Of a DNA stretch of 64,000 nt, positions 1 to 12,607 are shown piece by piece. Under the pieces are notes generated by a model that ran no database searches, was not told the DNA's origin, and was given only the letters and a program-made list of their open reading frames with translations. The position numbers and the translations under genes were made by a program. Source of the stretch: Balanoglossus misakiensis (Eukaryota > Hemichordata); contig CM082592.2 of NCBI GenBank assembly GCA_040954595.2, positions 4,030,001 through 4,094,000 on the forward strand, written 5' to 3'. Positions within the stretch are counted from its first letter, which is position 1; every line of letters starts with the position of its first letter.

Positions 1-8
1 GGTGATGG

Positions 9-31
9 TGGGGGGGGGGGGGGGGGGGGGG
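9..31. repeat. Poly-G homopolymer run
   Basis: An uninterrupted run of G. Comparable G or C runs occur at about 342-360, 10431-10452, 14494-14515, 15369-15390, 28336-28349 and 48959-48980. They are simple repeats, and their exact lengths may be unreliable in an assembly. Confidence 0.9.
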
Positions 32-1869
32 TTACGGGTAATTACCTGGGATGATGAGGTCAAGGGATTGTCATTTATTAGAAAAAGTGATAGGAATTAT
101 TGCTCTTGGGATTTTTAAATTTAAATTTCTTTTTAAGACAGAAATTCGAAAAAGCGAGTTGCCAGTTAGACCATGCATGCATGCAGCTATCTCCTTTCTC
201 TCGACAAAATAATTTTTGGTCAGATTTAGTAGATTCAGATCGGAAGACTTTAGTTTTGAACTGCTTTACTTGGTTTAATAAGTTAACTTATTTTGAAAAT
301 GTTATGATTTGTATGAAAAAACAGCGGTAGCAATCTTCATCCCCCCCCCCCCCCCCCCCCACAAACACACACACCCAGTGAGTTAAACTTTTTTTACAAA
401 TTTAAGTGGGAGACTGCTGTCAATTATGTATTAAAAAAAGGCTATGAAAGATTTGGTTTCACCGCGATGTATCGCAGAGAGTCTAACCCTTGACTTCCTC
501 TGAAAATTATTGATCCATGGAAAACATGTCCTCGCTAGACTCCTCAACTACAAACACACTTAATTAGAAAAACTCTGCAAACAAATCCGCAGGCTGTAAC
601 AAGAAGTAAATACATGTGTAATTGGATTGAGTCTACGGTGGCAGATTAAAGTAGGAGTTAGTCAGAATGTCCTTAGGTGATACCAACTTGTATGAAATCA
701 TTCACTTAAACCGAGACTTTCAGTAGTTTAAAAAATTCATAACCTTGATTGCTCGTAAAGAATTCAGTCATTCCCTCGGGGTGAAACAGTAAATTTAAAA
801 AAGTTTCATATTCAGAAATTCATGCTTTAGGTGCTGATCTTCTCAGCATGTTCTCGTAATTCTTATAAGCAGAGGTTCAATAAACTCAGTAATTTATCAA
901 GCCTATGAAAGAAGTGCTTACAAATACTGAGATATACTTTTTCAGCTAAGATTTCAGCGCGATAACCTCTAAACAGAGTGCAACTATAAAGGCTTTGTAG
1001 ATAATCTTCCATCTTCATCGACAAAATCAATCTCCTAAAGTACATAATTTGGTTAAACTTCGGTCTCTGGTTGTTTCCCAACTGTCTGGGTGTTCATGTT
1101 TGCATAGCTACCTGGGCGAAGAAAAATGCTGTTTTTTCAGACAATGCTGCATTGCAAACAGACGTAAAACGTTGGACACCAGTACAATTGTTCACTAGAA
1201 TTTACAGAACATTGCGGTATCTCGAAGAACGCTGTCATAAAAAACACCAACAATGACAATTGGCATCTTAATTAGATCAGTTTAAATGGAGGGGAAAAAT
1301 GCTCTTATTCTTGTCTGCTTTTATGAAGTCTCTTTTACGAGCGAGGTGGGATGTTCATTGTTTTGATGAGTTTGATTTTTCCAAAGTTCAGGGACTCGGT
1401 GACCAATCTAAATACCCGACTGTTTATGACAAGCTGTCTATATAAATGCTCAGGGGTTTTCTGAGGGGCAGTTACTGTACTAGAGAATAATAGCTATGAA
1501 AATGCCATTGTGTGAGCTGTGTGGTAATCTCCCCAAATCTTAACAAAATAATTCTACTCTGAAGGACATAGGCAGACTCAGCCCATCTTGTTTTCTGTTT
1601 CCTTGCATTTTGCTAATTTTTGCAGTTCTCCTGTTCATGCTCGTGTCTCCGTCAAATACTGAAACACGAATCTCAATCTCAACTTGATACATTGATTAAG
1701 ATCATAATTGAGGAAAGAGCACTAGAAATTTGAGACACTGACCTAGAAAATATGGAAAGATACATATTTCTGCTGATGGAGTATGCCAAGTTGAAAATCA
1801 ATACATTGATCGGGTGCAGTGCTATCATATAAATAAACCAAATATGGACCAGAAGCATCTTCTATATTA

Positions 1870-2128
1870 AATATCCGTTAAAATTTTCACTATTAAGCCA
1901 CTTTTCTTGTATTTGCACCAGTTTGTCGGCTCTTGGTGAAGTGTATCACGATAGTTGAGTAATTCTTTGTGTGACGGCTGATTGAACGGATGCGGCCCCA
2001 TCACTTGTTTAAATTGCAACATTCCAGCCACAAGCAGGCGTCGTAGCTTATTTAATATCTAAGTTGGAAAGTAAAATTATGAAAATCATGGAAAAAATGG
2101 CAGCTCTTGGGGCTTTAAAGAATTTTTT
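1870..2128. repeat. Dispersed repeat, copy A
   Basis: This segment aligns imperfectly with 57385-57676 in the same orientation. Shared landmarks include CAGTTTGTC followed by CTCTTGG, a CACGATAG box, GGCTGATT..ATGCGGC, TAAGTTGGAAA and a final TGGCAGCTCT..GGCTTTAA. The second copy sits inside intron 1 of peptide gene copy 2 and is absent from copy 1, which is what an inserted mobile repeat looks like. No coding capacity was seen, so it is probably a non-autonomous element of unknown class. Confidence 0.7.
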
Positions 2129-4614
2129 TTAAAGTACTGCTTGTTAGAGGGCCCACTGGAGAGGGTCTACCCTTTTGTATTACACCTACATCTAAAATGA
2201 CAGAATGTTCTGCTTCACTGAGCAACCTCGTACATCAATGTCACGACCATTCTTATTGGTCAAGAAGGTCACACTGGGGGTTGGGCTTTCGTTTGCGATC
2301 TTTGCTTTACGTTCACTGCAACTGATATTGTTTGCAGGTGTACGTTCCACAGTGGAATTCTGAGTTCTCATATCGGCTGAACGTGCACGTATACCATTGT
2401 TCGTACCCAACAACAGAAACATGTCATTGTCCAATCCTCTCGATTAACCGGATGAGTTTAGACGTATTTAATTCATTATGGAAATGTCAAGCATTTTTGT
2501 TCTGGACTTCCGTGCTCATGTTTCTGAAATTCGATTCTCGGCAACAAGAAGATTTTGCATTGTATGTCGTATTGTTTTTCTAGACCGGGTATTGATGTAC
2601 CTGTACATTTCGCAGGGTAGTGGGAAAACGCTTTAAATGTCATTGACACCCGTACGTGAAATAGGTTCCCTTTGTGTCTGTCAAAACACAGGAAGACAAA
2701 AAAAATGTCGTTGAATGCGTATTTTGTCATCGACTGTTTGGTGACTTGTCTCGTGAAATTTTGGAATGTTTTTTTTTTTTAATTTTAAGCTATAAAAATT
2801 GCAGTGCTTTGCAAATGTTCAGGGAGGGAGGGAATTAATGAAGAAGGACTCTAGATGTAGTTTGGTGTTTTGTCCGCTGCGACATACATGAAACTATAGT
2901 GTAGTACGGTTTACGTTTCTGAAACCTCAGAGCCTCGACTGGAATCAATCACCGCCGAATAAACTGTGCGTTTTCAATACCTGACAAGAACAGGCTGCAA
3001 CCCAGTGACCCTTCCATTGTCCGGATCCCACTCCCATTTGAGAACAAAGTCAGCACTCGGCGAAACAATGCACAGTGCTCGTATTGTGTGCGAATAGCGG
3101 CGAACCCGCGTCAAAAGGGCGCTAGACGTATTAGATAAATTTACGAGTTTATCCATCCGGCTTAAATTCCACAGCGTACGTAAGGGGTGTGCGGTGTGTA
3201 ATTATCTTTATACCGCTAAGTCTAAGATGGAGACATATCTTGAGGTTAAACTTACCAATTTCTAAATGTACAATAGATATTTAGAAAACAGTAGCGAATG
3301 TCTCTGTCTGTCAGTCTGCAAAACGTGTCATGTAAAATGCAAGAAAAGTAACACGGTTACATAAAAGATGTGTGTTTTCATCCATGTCCAGGCAGCCGAC
3401 TGTGCAATAAATATATTATCACGTATATAGAGTAAAAGATAATGGGCATTATTCTTGTGAATGGGAATTGCGTGATAGAGTATGGTTGAGATAACCATCT
3501 TCAGATAGCAGTTAGCTCAATTGACTGTCCACTTTGTCTTTCCCATGGCTGTCATTTTCCACCTCATGGGTTTTTATCTTCAGTACTTAATATGAGCAGC
3601 ATATAATCTTTTATTGGATAATAATGTTGTAGCCAGGAGCAACATATACGTTTGCCGCTGTAGCCTTTGAAAGCGCATCTGTTGTACAGAGCCAGAAATG
3701 AAGCGATCCAATATCTGTGCGTGACGTCTCGCTTAGTTTACCGTTGCCATGCAGAATAGCCCAGTCAAGCGTAACCATGTAGTCGCGGGGGGATAGCTGT
3801 AATTCTAACAGGGCCTGTTCAGCGAAGGGGGGATGTTTGGTACAATAGATTGCGGGGCAGTAACCTTACCTGGGAATTGTTCAAGTCACGTTGTAAGGAC
3901 CCATGTATCAGTTAGCATCTGGGCGCATTGAGTACACTCCCCCACTTCCCCCAAGGACTGCTCAATACAAATGATTTGCCGGGTGAACATTGATCGTCGG
4001 ATGTCTGCGTTGTAAGTCAATATGTCTGCAGGTACTCACTGCGTTACCTGTACTTGCAAACACAAGAGCTAGGAGTAACGCGAGGACTGCCCGAAAAACA
4101 ATGTATGATTACTCCGCACAGAAATTCAATCCCAACTACATGTACATTGTATGGTATACCGCACTTTACACTTTGCTGGCATCCATTAATCAAATGGTCA
4201 GGTAAAATGCTAGAATTCAAGACAACAAATTCTTCTCACTGTGCGCAGGGAAATTTAAACAGTTTCCTTTTAGAAGTCAACAATAAAGATCTAGATTTTC
4301 TTAACCAGTGGTCTCATAAGGCAATATGATGTACAATATCCAATATGGCTTCCATATTTCAATGAAAATTGTCACTGCATTTTAAGGTGGCACTGGCTGT
4401 TATTCAAATGATTTTGGTCAAAACTATTTCTGATCAAAGATGGGTGTGAAAACCCCAAGAAAGACTGTCTTTCCAAAAAGCTGTGATGAGAAGCTGAACT
4501 TTCTTTTGATATGTTTACTGTGACATTAGTGGCCACTATATAGAGGTGGCCACTACCACATGTTTGACTGTATTTTTAAAATTAAATTTTCCTCTGTGCT
4601 ATTTTCATCACCAG

Positions 4615-4713
4615 ATGGCTCCAACTACCAGAGCGAGAGCGACCTGGACTCTGACAAAATGGAAGAAATTGAACGACAGTTTCAAGCTATCATCCGAAAG
4701 AAGAAAGAAACAG
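4615..4713 (+). CDS. Upstream coding exon 1 (phase 1 in, phase 1 out)
   Basis: The acceptor is TTTTCATCACCAG and the donor is CAG|GTAAGG. The open frame reads a Ser/Asp/Glu-rich stretch (..SESDLDSDKMEEIER..) followed by a basic helix ending IIRKKKET. It enters with one base carried from an unseen earlier exon and leaves with one base, which fits the exon at 6301. I do not recognise the domain; it looks like a short acidic/basic helical segment near the N-terminus of the long isoform. Confidence 0.7.
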
Positions 4714-6300
4714 GTAAGGAGGAGAAAAGAGATTTCATTCAGTTTTGCAGATAAAATGGCAACCTCATTTCACGTAGTAATATCATGCATACATTTTTTC
4801 ATGATTCTTTTTTTTCTTCATTACTCTGAGCATATTTTAGTATCTATAGCAGAAATCTGTTCGTGTTTATGTGTACATGTCCGTCAAAACTAATGAGAAT
4901 GCCGACTTGGGAGTTTCAATAGTGGGCCCCCTGTAGACTTAAATGAGAAAGGTTTAGGTTAATTCCGTAAAAATTCAATGTGAAAGGAATGGATCATTCT
5001 GTGAAATCTTTGAATGCAGACTAGTTGCTCCACAAGCAAGTTTCAATGAATATATTAACGGAAAAAAAAAGAATGATTTGTTGTTGTTGTGTGTGGGGTT
5101 TTTTTTTTGGGGGGGGGCAAAAGCGTTGTGTGAAAATCAAATCCATTAGAGTAAAATTGAGTATTGAAAGTTTTTTTGTCAATTGAACAATTTTCTTTAG
5201 TTGTATGTAGGTACACAGTTTTGTTGTCGTTCATAAAAACCAAAATCTGTACGTCTGTAGTGATTCGTATTTTTTTTTACATATCTGTGACATGATTACT
5301 GTAATTATTGTCAGTCAGTCTGTAAAACTATATTTTTGAGCACTCACAGACATCGGCCTAAAATTTCATCCGACCACAGCTGAATTAATTCCACGCATCT
5401 CTTCACTTTCCCCGTTTTGTACAAAAATGCAAAATCAATCATTATTATGCAAATAAAGTAAGTTCTCTGCCGGCTGTATCTACTTTGACATTTACAAACA
5501 CGTAATTTCCAGGGAGTACATTACTGCCGCGAGCATAAGCCGATGTGAAATTTCCCCTGCAGTTATTCAATAAAGAGCATTAATATCGAAAAAGAACACC
5601 TTCAGTACAATGTTTCGCCTGTTGTAAATATAAAGCAAAGCTAAGTAAGATTTAAAAACCATTAATTCTGTGTTTGCAGAAATTGTGCTGTCTTTGATAT
5701 GGTAATTGTAATGGCAGTTGATTTGCATACAGAAGGAGTTATAATTTCACGATTTGCAAATGATTTGTGCAGCTATATTTTGTAACCCATTACAAACTGT
5801 TCAAGTCTTTGCGTGGCTTTCAAATTTCAAGATGGTGGTGTTGCTTGTCCCTTTAAAGACATGCTCAAAAAAAAAGTGAATTAAGATTTCCTCCCTGACG
5901 AATTTGATACACTTAGTGTATACTTCCACTGTTCAGGGCCACAGGTTGAAAAAAAAATGGCATGAAAGAAAACTAAATAAGTGAAATTTTCTTTTTAATG
6001 TCCATTTTAATCCCTCTCTAAGTTGTACTGTGTTTGAATAAAGACGCTTTACTTTTGAATCAGGCTTTTATGAATATGAAGGTGATTCCATGCATAAATT
6101 AAAAAGCCGACCAATTACTGGTGTCTATACTTGTAGCTAGTAGAGAAACCTGGAAGCAGTTGATAAATAATTGTCAAGATAGAATCAGTTGTAACAAAAC
6201 AGATCTCTGCTAGGTGATCCCGCCTCCATCCTGTCTTCAAATCGTACCTTTGAAAATTCATGTCTGATTGTCTCATTTTGTATGGCGCCTCCCGTCTCAG
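4714..6300 (+). other. Intron
   Basis: AT-rich intron with no further exon candidate. It contains short T-rich and G-rich runs near 5094-5117 and the sequence TCCCTTTAAAGACA near 5850, which resembles a motif recurring in other introns of this window. Confidence 0.6.
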
Positions 6301-6429
6301 AGGGGAGCATCGTCAGCACGAGCGACGTGGACAGTTTCAAAGTCGCGATTTCCAGTTCGCCGGAGACAACGCCCAGGAGATTCGAAATCAGGAAATTTGT
6401 GAACGCTGTCGAGGAGCACAACGAGAAGT
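6301..6429 (+). CDS. Upstream coding exon 2 (phase 1 in, phase 1 out)
   Basis: The acceptor is CTCCCGTCTCAG and the donor is AAGT|GTAAGTT. The phase-1 entry matches the exon ending at 4713. The translation has a Ser/Thr-rich stretch (..IVSTSDVDSF.., ..SSSPETTPRR) followed by ..FVNAVEEHNEK. Base composition is clearly more GC-rich than the flanking intron, as expected for coding DNA. The minus-strand ORF over the same bases is a shadow. No known domain was recognised. Confidence 0.7.
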
Positions 6430-6455
6430 GTAAGTTGGATGGCTTCGGCCGCTGT

Positions 6456-6542
6456 GCCGCGCTGGATTGTACCGTGCCGTGCTGTGCTGTGCTGTTTCGC
6501 CGTGGTTTGCGATTTCTCTGCTGTGCTGTGCTGTCTACTGAC
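6456..6542. repeat. Imperfect GTGCT-rich simple repeat
   Basis: Just inside the intron, short repeats of GTGCTGTGCT are clustered. They keep several frames open by composition only. No function is proposed. Confidence 0.6.
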
Positions 6543-8001
6543 CAGAGATTTTGTGCACCCTGTGGTTTTGGTTTTTTCACCTGCTCACATGACTTCATGT
6601 GTTCTATCTGTCTCTCTCACTGACTTATTGTAACAATATTCACACACGTTGGTTTGATCTGCAGTGTGCATCTCATCTCACAGTATTAACGTTACGCCTG
6701 CATTTTTTTCACAAACTCTTATTTTGCCAACTATTGCGTGATTATGCTTAAACACCTACAGCAACAGTGTTTTAGTGGAAAGACTGCACATTTTATTTGC
6801 AAAACATACAGCCCCCCTCATCTGTGAAGTTGGTTGAACTAACGCAAGGTTGAACGCGTAGCCATTTTGTGATAATTGAAAAAAGCTCATGAACTAAATT
6901 AATTTGTTGCCTAAAGCATCTTACCCTTGGGAGCCAGGAAAAATAATTATCGTTGAGAATAAAAAGGCTTCCTTAGTTGAACGCCATAACTCGAATTCGT
7001 ATACCAAATTTCTTTTTACCTGCAAGATTGATATGCCATTCGTTGATAACGCTAAAATCATAGAATTACTAGGACTAGCAAACATTTTATTTATACTACA
7101 AATAAATTATTTACAATGCAGCATAGTTTTAGTTTACAAGGTGTAGGTTTTTCCAATTTTTTTTCTGACCGACCTACTCATCTTACTAAGTGATTACGGA
7201 TAAAAAACATTTGAAAAAATAAGTTTGCCCTGACTTTTTTGATGAGCAAAGCCAGATAAATAACTTTTTACCTGAAACGAAAAGATCCAAAATACAATAA
7301 AAATATTGCAACTTTTGTATAAAAAAGTCATTTTAGTACTGATTATTTTACAGTTGCCACACACAAAACACGTTTTTTGATAAATCAATATGAGAGGATT
7401 TATATTAGAGACCTCTTTATTAATCAATTTGCAATTATCGCAGTCAATTCATGGGTCTTCTCCGCTGAAATAGAAACCATTCACGTGTCGGCTAATGATA
7501 TGGGTGCATCTGGTAATCTTCAGTGTGAAGTGAAACCCTTGGGCTATTGAGTTGCCTCACGTAATCAAGAAGAATTTCAAAGAGAGGATTAAACTGGGAA
7601 AACCTTTTACTTGAAGAAGAGCAAGGGTTAGGACTGTAACTGCCATGGAGAATGACTCAAAATCGAGCTCTTGTATGTCCGGTGAAGTTGTTTAGCAGAA
7701 ATTTAGTTCGTAGAGGCTCAGTATGCACATTAATTTGTGTTTGTGGACGGCTATGAAAGTATACAGTTAATTGGCATGTAGTACATACATTATTTAGCTG
7801 TGGTTTTATCGCATTTTAAACTGCGGTACAATGCACTGCAAACGTGTGTGGATTTTGCTTTTTAAGATTTATTACAGCACAACCTTTATTGTGGTTTTAC
7901 GATTTCTGAATAACGTTTGCATCATTGTTTGATAATGCATGGCTGCAATAATATGAGGAATCTTTTTTTAAAATTCTTTCTCTGGTTTATGTTTCTTGCA
8001 G

Positions 8002-8142
8002 CTCCAGTCAGTGACGGCAAATCCTCCACCCCTCCGCCAAAAGTCAAGAGTTCTTCCAAGACGCCAAGTAAGAGAACCTCAGGAAGTCTGCTCCTTCTAG
8101 GAAACCGGGCGTCAGCCGGAGTGCCGAGAGACCGTTTCCAAA
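8002..8142 (+). CDS. Upstream coding exon 3 (phase 1 in, phase 1 out)
   Basis: The acceptor is TTTATGTTTCTTGCAG and the preferred donor is CAAA|GTAAGC at 8143. An alternative donor, CCAA|GTAAGAG, lies inside the exon at about 8067 and is also phase 1. The translation is a basic Ser/Pro/Thr-rich linker (..STPPPKVKSSSKTPSKRT..) ending ..GVPRDRFQ. It follows the 6301 exon in phase. It does not join the large exon at 18606 in phase, because that acceptor needs two carried bases, so an intervening exon is missing from this model or this transcript ends differently. Confidence 0.7.
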
Positions 8143-9897
8143 GTAAGCGCACTGCAGTCCCTCATCTTATAACAACATACCCTAAACTCTTACCATCATC
8201 ACCTGTGGTGTATCTTTCCCTCCCCTACTTCACCAGGGTGCTGGGCCATTCCATTACATACTTGGGGAGGGGTTAGGTGTAGAAACCTGACTGCTCTTTT
8301 ATCATTTTCTCTTTTGATGTCATTTCGCTGTATGAGCGTAGTATGGTTGTATGATGTGATATGGTGTTGTGTTTTGTGTCATGATTATACGCACTGTTTA
8401 GAGATGTGATGTGATGTGACATGATGTCCTGTGATGTGATGTCGAATGTGATGTGTTGTGTTGTGTTGTGTTGTACAAGTAATGTGATATGTGATGTTGT
8501 CCATGTACCATCATTGTATGCTGCTTTGTGATGTACTGTTGCAGTGTTTATTTGTACTGATGTACTGTTAGTGTGTATACCGTATGGTATAATACATCTA
8601 TGCGATGTTGCATGCCAACTTGTCAATGGCAAAAGTTGCCTGGCACTTTTTGGAAAGAAAATTGCAAGATAACAGCTGGTCAGAGGACGGAAATCTCCAA
8701 GAAGACATGCAGTCAGTGCCTGTGTAGGACCTCCCTGCAGATGTCCAGCTCTTGCATTCAGCTGACCCATTGTCCAAAAAAACCCAAATAACACCAAAGG
8801 ATTGATTGTGAGTAGTTCCTGTCATACACCATACTTCATTTGTAAAACACTCCTGAATTGATGTACACATAAAGAAATTGAAAATGTACAGAATTACAAC
8901 ATTTTGAAGAACTACACGTACAGGTTAAAGTTAGGATTGCACATGACATAAACTTTGTGGGGCGAAAGTTGAGCAAAGACAAAGTGTTCTGCTACCGTAA
9001 TTACATGAATATTATTAATTTAACGGACTATAAATTAAGTGCGATAGAAAATCATTTGCATCAGGTTAGTTTTCCATTGAAATAAAAGAGCCAATGGCTC
9101 ATCTTGCAGTGTTGGGAAATAAGATTTCACTTCAGTGAAATTGTTTTTGCATATACCAGCGTTGTAAACTTTCTACTCAACTTTACCTATTGTCCATTCC
9201 AATCTTGTTTCGTGAATGTTGACAGGCGCCCTCTAGAGTCAGGGTGTTGATATTTGGTTCTTCAAGGCACCGACTTGGGCAATAATTTTAGTGTTTCTAT
9301 ATCGTCAACATGTCTGCAAAATGATTGGCTGGTCAAAAAAATTAAAAGGAAGAAACATAAACAACAGTTTTGTACTTAAAATAAAATTAATAGTTTACAC
9401 TCACATTAAAAATTTAATTCTTGCTTGTAAACCCTTTGAAGTACATGTAGCAATGTCATCGACATGATGTCAGGTTGTCTTATCAAAGTTGACCATAGAG
9501 GGCATCAGTTGGCTGAGAAATCGTAGTTGGGTGGAAATAAAAATATATGTCCATTTTAAAAATGAAATTGGGGTAGGTTAAGGAAAGGTAAAGGAAATTC
9601 TGCCAATTTGAAGTGATTCTATATCAATGAAGAAGACCATTATTTTTGATGATGTATGCATGTTTATCCTCAGGGAATTTCTTGTCGCAATTGAAGCTCT
9701 CTACTAGTAACAACATTTCAATGATATAGCCTGCCAGCAAGTAACACTATAGGCTGAGGTTTACATATTTTATATCATCATCGTTTTCCCCTGAAGTGTG
9801 TAAGCGTTCCACGACAACACAGTGACTAGAGTTACATATCGTGATTCTTTTTTGATGCCTGTATTATTAAAAGGCCACTCTGCTCTGACTTCTCTTT

Positions 9898-9987
9898 AAT
9901 CCTTTCACCCCCGTTTCCCGGTGTAGAGGTCCGACAGTGTCATTGAGAGCAAAGGAGTTGGATCAAACCATGGACGGTGAAAGGGTA
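9898..9987. mobile_element. MITE-like element, TTAACCCTTTCACC family, copy 1
   Basis: About 90 bp bounded by imperfect inverted ends (AATCCTTTCACCCCC on the left, GGTGAAAGGGTAA on the right). The internal core has the family boxes AGAGGTCC and AAACCATGG. See the family finding for the other five copies. Confidence 0.7.
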
Positions 9988-11950
9988 AATCTGACGCTTT
10001 AATAAAACTAGTAAGATTACTTTGAATAATCCTGTAAAGACTCCTTGAAATATCACGTGGTTGGTTGTGTCGACTGTAGTCGAGAAAAGAATGAGATTTC
10101 AAAGATATGTTTTTGAATTTTCACATTTAAAGTACAACTGTCCAGGGTTCATTTGAACGAGATGCCACTAAGTGGAGGTTTGTTGACACTCCTGTAGTTA
10201 ATATTACTAAATGAATGAAATTTTCAAGAAGGAAAAGTTAAATTGGATAGTATGTAAAACTGCAAAAAACATGCATCTTTAACTTACGATTATGATATTA
10301 TTCTGGCACATCACATTTACACTGATGGCAAATTTCTTGAAGTCAGCCATAAATATTTGATGACATCACACTTTGATGTTTCTGATTAATACATTATGAA
10401 GTTAAGTACGCTGATACAGTGCTGTGAATCCCCCCCCCCCCCCCCCCCCCCAGGGCATAAACATCCAATGCAAATAACACTGACTAATGATTGCACTCAA
10501 ATGTGAGAAATAACAAAATCGAACTTCCTGACCATTCTAAGCAGAAAAACAGAGATCCCCATCTTTGTTTGGTTTCCATGGTTATTACTACATGAATAGC
10601 AGGTTTATAGATGAACACTCATGACAGAAAAGAAAAACAAATATTTCATAAAATCTACATTCAGTGCTATATATTTTCGTGTCATATTTCCCAGTCCAAA
10701 TAAAATAAATATTAACAAGAAAAACACGCGTCCCCTGCCGTCGATAACGGCATGTCGCTAGTTACTGATCAATATAATTGACGAGAGTTCATCAATCCTA
10801 CATTAACGTGGCAATCAATGGATTATCAGTGTCACTGCTAATAATATGTCTTGGGATGATGATTTGCGAGAAGTTCCTCGAAAGCAGTGCAGATGAAATA
10901 GTGAAAAAAAATTAATCACTCAATCAGTCGCTCCTCATAACACATCATTCGTTCACTGACTGTTTTTCTGTTATTCACATCAAGATCTGGCTAATATTCA
11001 ACACATCCAGGTAGGAATTGATCTTTGGTAATAATTATGGATCTGAAAAGAAAAAAAATGGAGGTTTACTTTAATATGTGACCTGTCACGAACACCTGTT
11101 TTTTCAGTATTTTGTACAATGACAAAATGACTTCTTAGGAGGAGATTTATTTAATAAGTAACATTAGGTTGTTTTTTCCCCCGAAAATATAGTTCAGCAA
11201 AATTAACACTCGTTTCAGAATGGATGACATAAACTGAAATATCGTCCAGCTATAGTTAGTGTTGATTATCTGTATGGTGAGAGGTCTTGTTTACTTCTGG
11301 ATAAGGTTAAAAAATCTGTAGTTATTTTTGAACAAGAATTTCTGAAAGAAGTAAGTAAAATGACAAAATTTTGGAATAGAACATTGTGCGAACTGTCATT
11401 GCAATTATTTTTAACATATTAGTATCTTTATTATGAAAATTGAGATCATATTCTTAAGTAGAAGAGTGATTTTTTCAATTTGTTCGATTTCGTGAATACA
11501 CATAATATTTAATAGCCTATTAAACTAAGAAAATTCTAAAATACTAGTAGGATATATTTTGCAGGAATCAAAGACTATTTCGATAATCTGTTATCGTTGG
11601 ACAATGTGGCAATTTTCCCCCCGTAATTTTGTGGTTATCGGGACTGATTTAGGATTTGTGAATTTCATATCAGACCTCTTTAGATCTTTGTCATTGATTC
11701 TTTGGCTTGCCTGAAATTTTGTGTGAGTAGTTTTTGAAAGAAAACCAGAGAAAAAAAGAAGAGAGAGAGAGAGAGAGAGAGCTCACCTTGTCAGACGAAG
11801 CGACAGCTTTGTGTGAAGAGCTTTTGTTACACGTGAAGGTTTGATGAATATGTCGCACAGACGCTAGGCCGCAGCACAATAAGTCCGTCTCAGACACGTT
11901 GGGAAGAAACGTGCGAAACGCGAAACTTCCCGCCAGCTATAATACAGATT

Positions 11951-12041
11951 TAACCCTTTCACCACCATGGTTCAGTCCAAGCCATTGTCTTCTATGGCAA
12001 GGGTGGACCTCTGGAAGAGGGAACCGGGGGTGAAAGGGTTA
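11951..12041. mobile_element. MITE-like element, TTAACCCTTTCACC family, copy 2
   Basis: The best preserved copy in one orientation. The left end is TAACCCTTTCACCACCATGG, the right end GGGGGTGAAAGGGTTAA, with CCATTGTCTTCTATGG and GGACCTCT in the core. The two ends are inverted repeats of about 13 bp. Confidence 0.8.
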
Positions 12042-12399
12042 AAGATTAACGAAATGGGCATTATATCTATAAGACTTTGACAATGCTTAAATTATGTTAA
12101 AATATAAAAAGACAAAAAAAAATTGACTTCAGTGATTGACGTTTGAGACTCTACCTTTATTAAATATGGCAGCATCGGTAATAACTACGAGTGTACCTAT
12201 GACATTTCATGTGGACAGGGTATTTGGCTCTCAGAAAGTGGGTTGAGGTCTGCATAAATTATAATAACTAAGTTGTCTGGACGGTACATGTGTAGTGTGT
12301 GTGTGGTATATACACCACTGTGTTTAACCGATTCCATTGTGTACACCGTACGTAGTGTACCTATATATATATATACACTGTACATTGGAGGGTTTTTTT

Positions 12400-12542
12400 T
12401 TAAATCTCGTGCCCGTGGCAGCATGAGCACCATTACCGCGCTGGACGCCGGCGGTGTGCGCCGACGTTGAAGATTATGAGCCGTTCCGGGAGTTTTTCCG
12501 CGTAGAGAGACAGGACGGATAGCGACCGCGCGCAAACCCACA
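12400..12542 (+). promoter_or_regulatory. Candidate internal promoter / 5' UTR A
   Basis: This CpG-dense stretch (many CG dinucleotides between about 12410 and 12540) interrupts AT-rich intron and lies just upstream of an ATG with a favourable A at -3. A TATATATATATA run lies at about 12361-12374. This is the pattern expected for the core promoter and 5' UTR of an alternative first exon; the transcription start site cannot be fixed from sequence. Confidence 0.5.
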
Positions 12543-12607
12543 ATGTACGGACAACAGCAGCACCCGTTCATGAGATACCACATGCGGAGGAGACGATACT
12601 GTCTCAG
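12543..12607 (+). CDS. Candidate alternative first exon A
   Basis: An ATG with good context opens a 21-codon segment, MYGQQQHPFMRYHM followed by an Arg-rich RRRRYC stretch, that ends at donor CTCAG|GTAGGA. The two leftover bases (AG) pair with the first base of the exon at 18606 to make a Ser codon, so the phase matches exactly. An in-frame stop lies upstream at 12477-12479. Using this start gives a predicted 2326-residue protein. The alternative reading, an internal exon with an acceptor at 12504-12505, is less likely given the CpG-rich context. Confidence 0.6.

Larger units (their letters stand above)
1..4614. other. Gene-poor 5' flank or intron
   Basis: No exon with convincing splice sites and coding character was found here. 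The stretch is AT-rich with a long poly-G run at about 9-31 and a poly-C run at about 342-360. Part of it (about 1870-2128) is a dispersed repeat listed separately. The first recognisable exon of the + strand gene starts at 4615 in phase 1, so at least one exon carrying the start codon must lie in this stretch or beyond the left edge; I could not identify it. Confidence 0.5.
8143..12400 (+). other. Long intron region without recognised exons
   Basis: AT-rich sequence with a TGTGATG/TTGTG-rich simple repeat at about 8340-8560, a poly-C run at 10431-10452, a GA repeat at about 11761-11781 and two copies of the TTAACCCTTTCACC element (9898-9987 and 11951-12041). The ORFs over the TGTGATG repeat are compositional. 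Confidence 0.5.

Noticed and set aside
2192-2434. 80-codon minus-strand ORF as an exon or gene
   Set aside because: No signal, no domain and no plausible splice partners; overlapping ORFs on the other strand are equally open.
6185-6598. 137-codon minus-strand ORF
   Set aside because: It overlaps the 6301 exon and the GTGCT simple repeat; its openness is explained by composition and it has no supporting signals.
8273-8797. 174-codon minus-strand ORF rich in His/Thr/Ser
   Set aside because: It reads through the TGTGATG/TTGTG simple repeat; the peptide is a repeat artefact.
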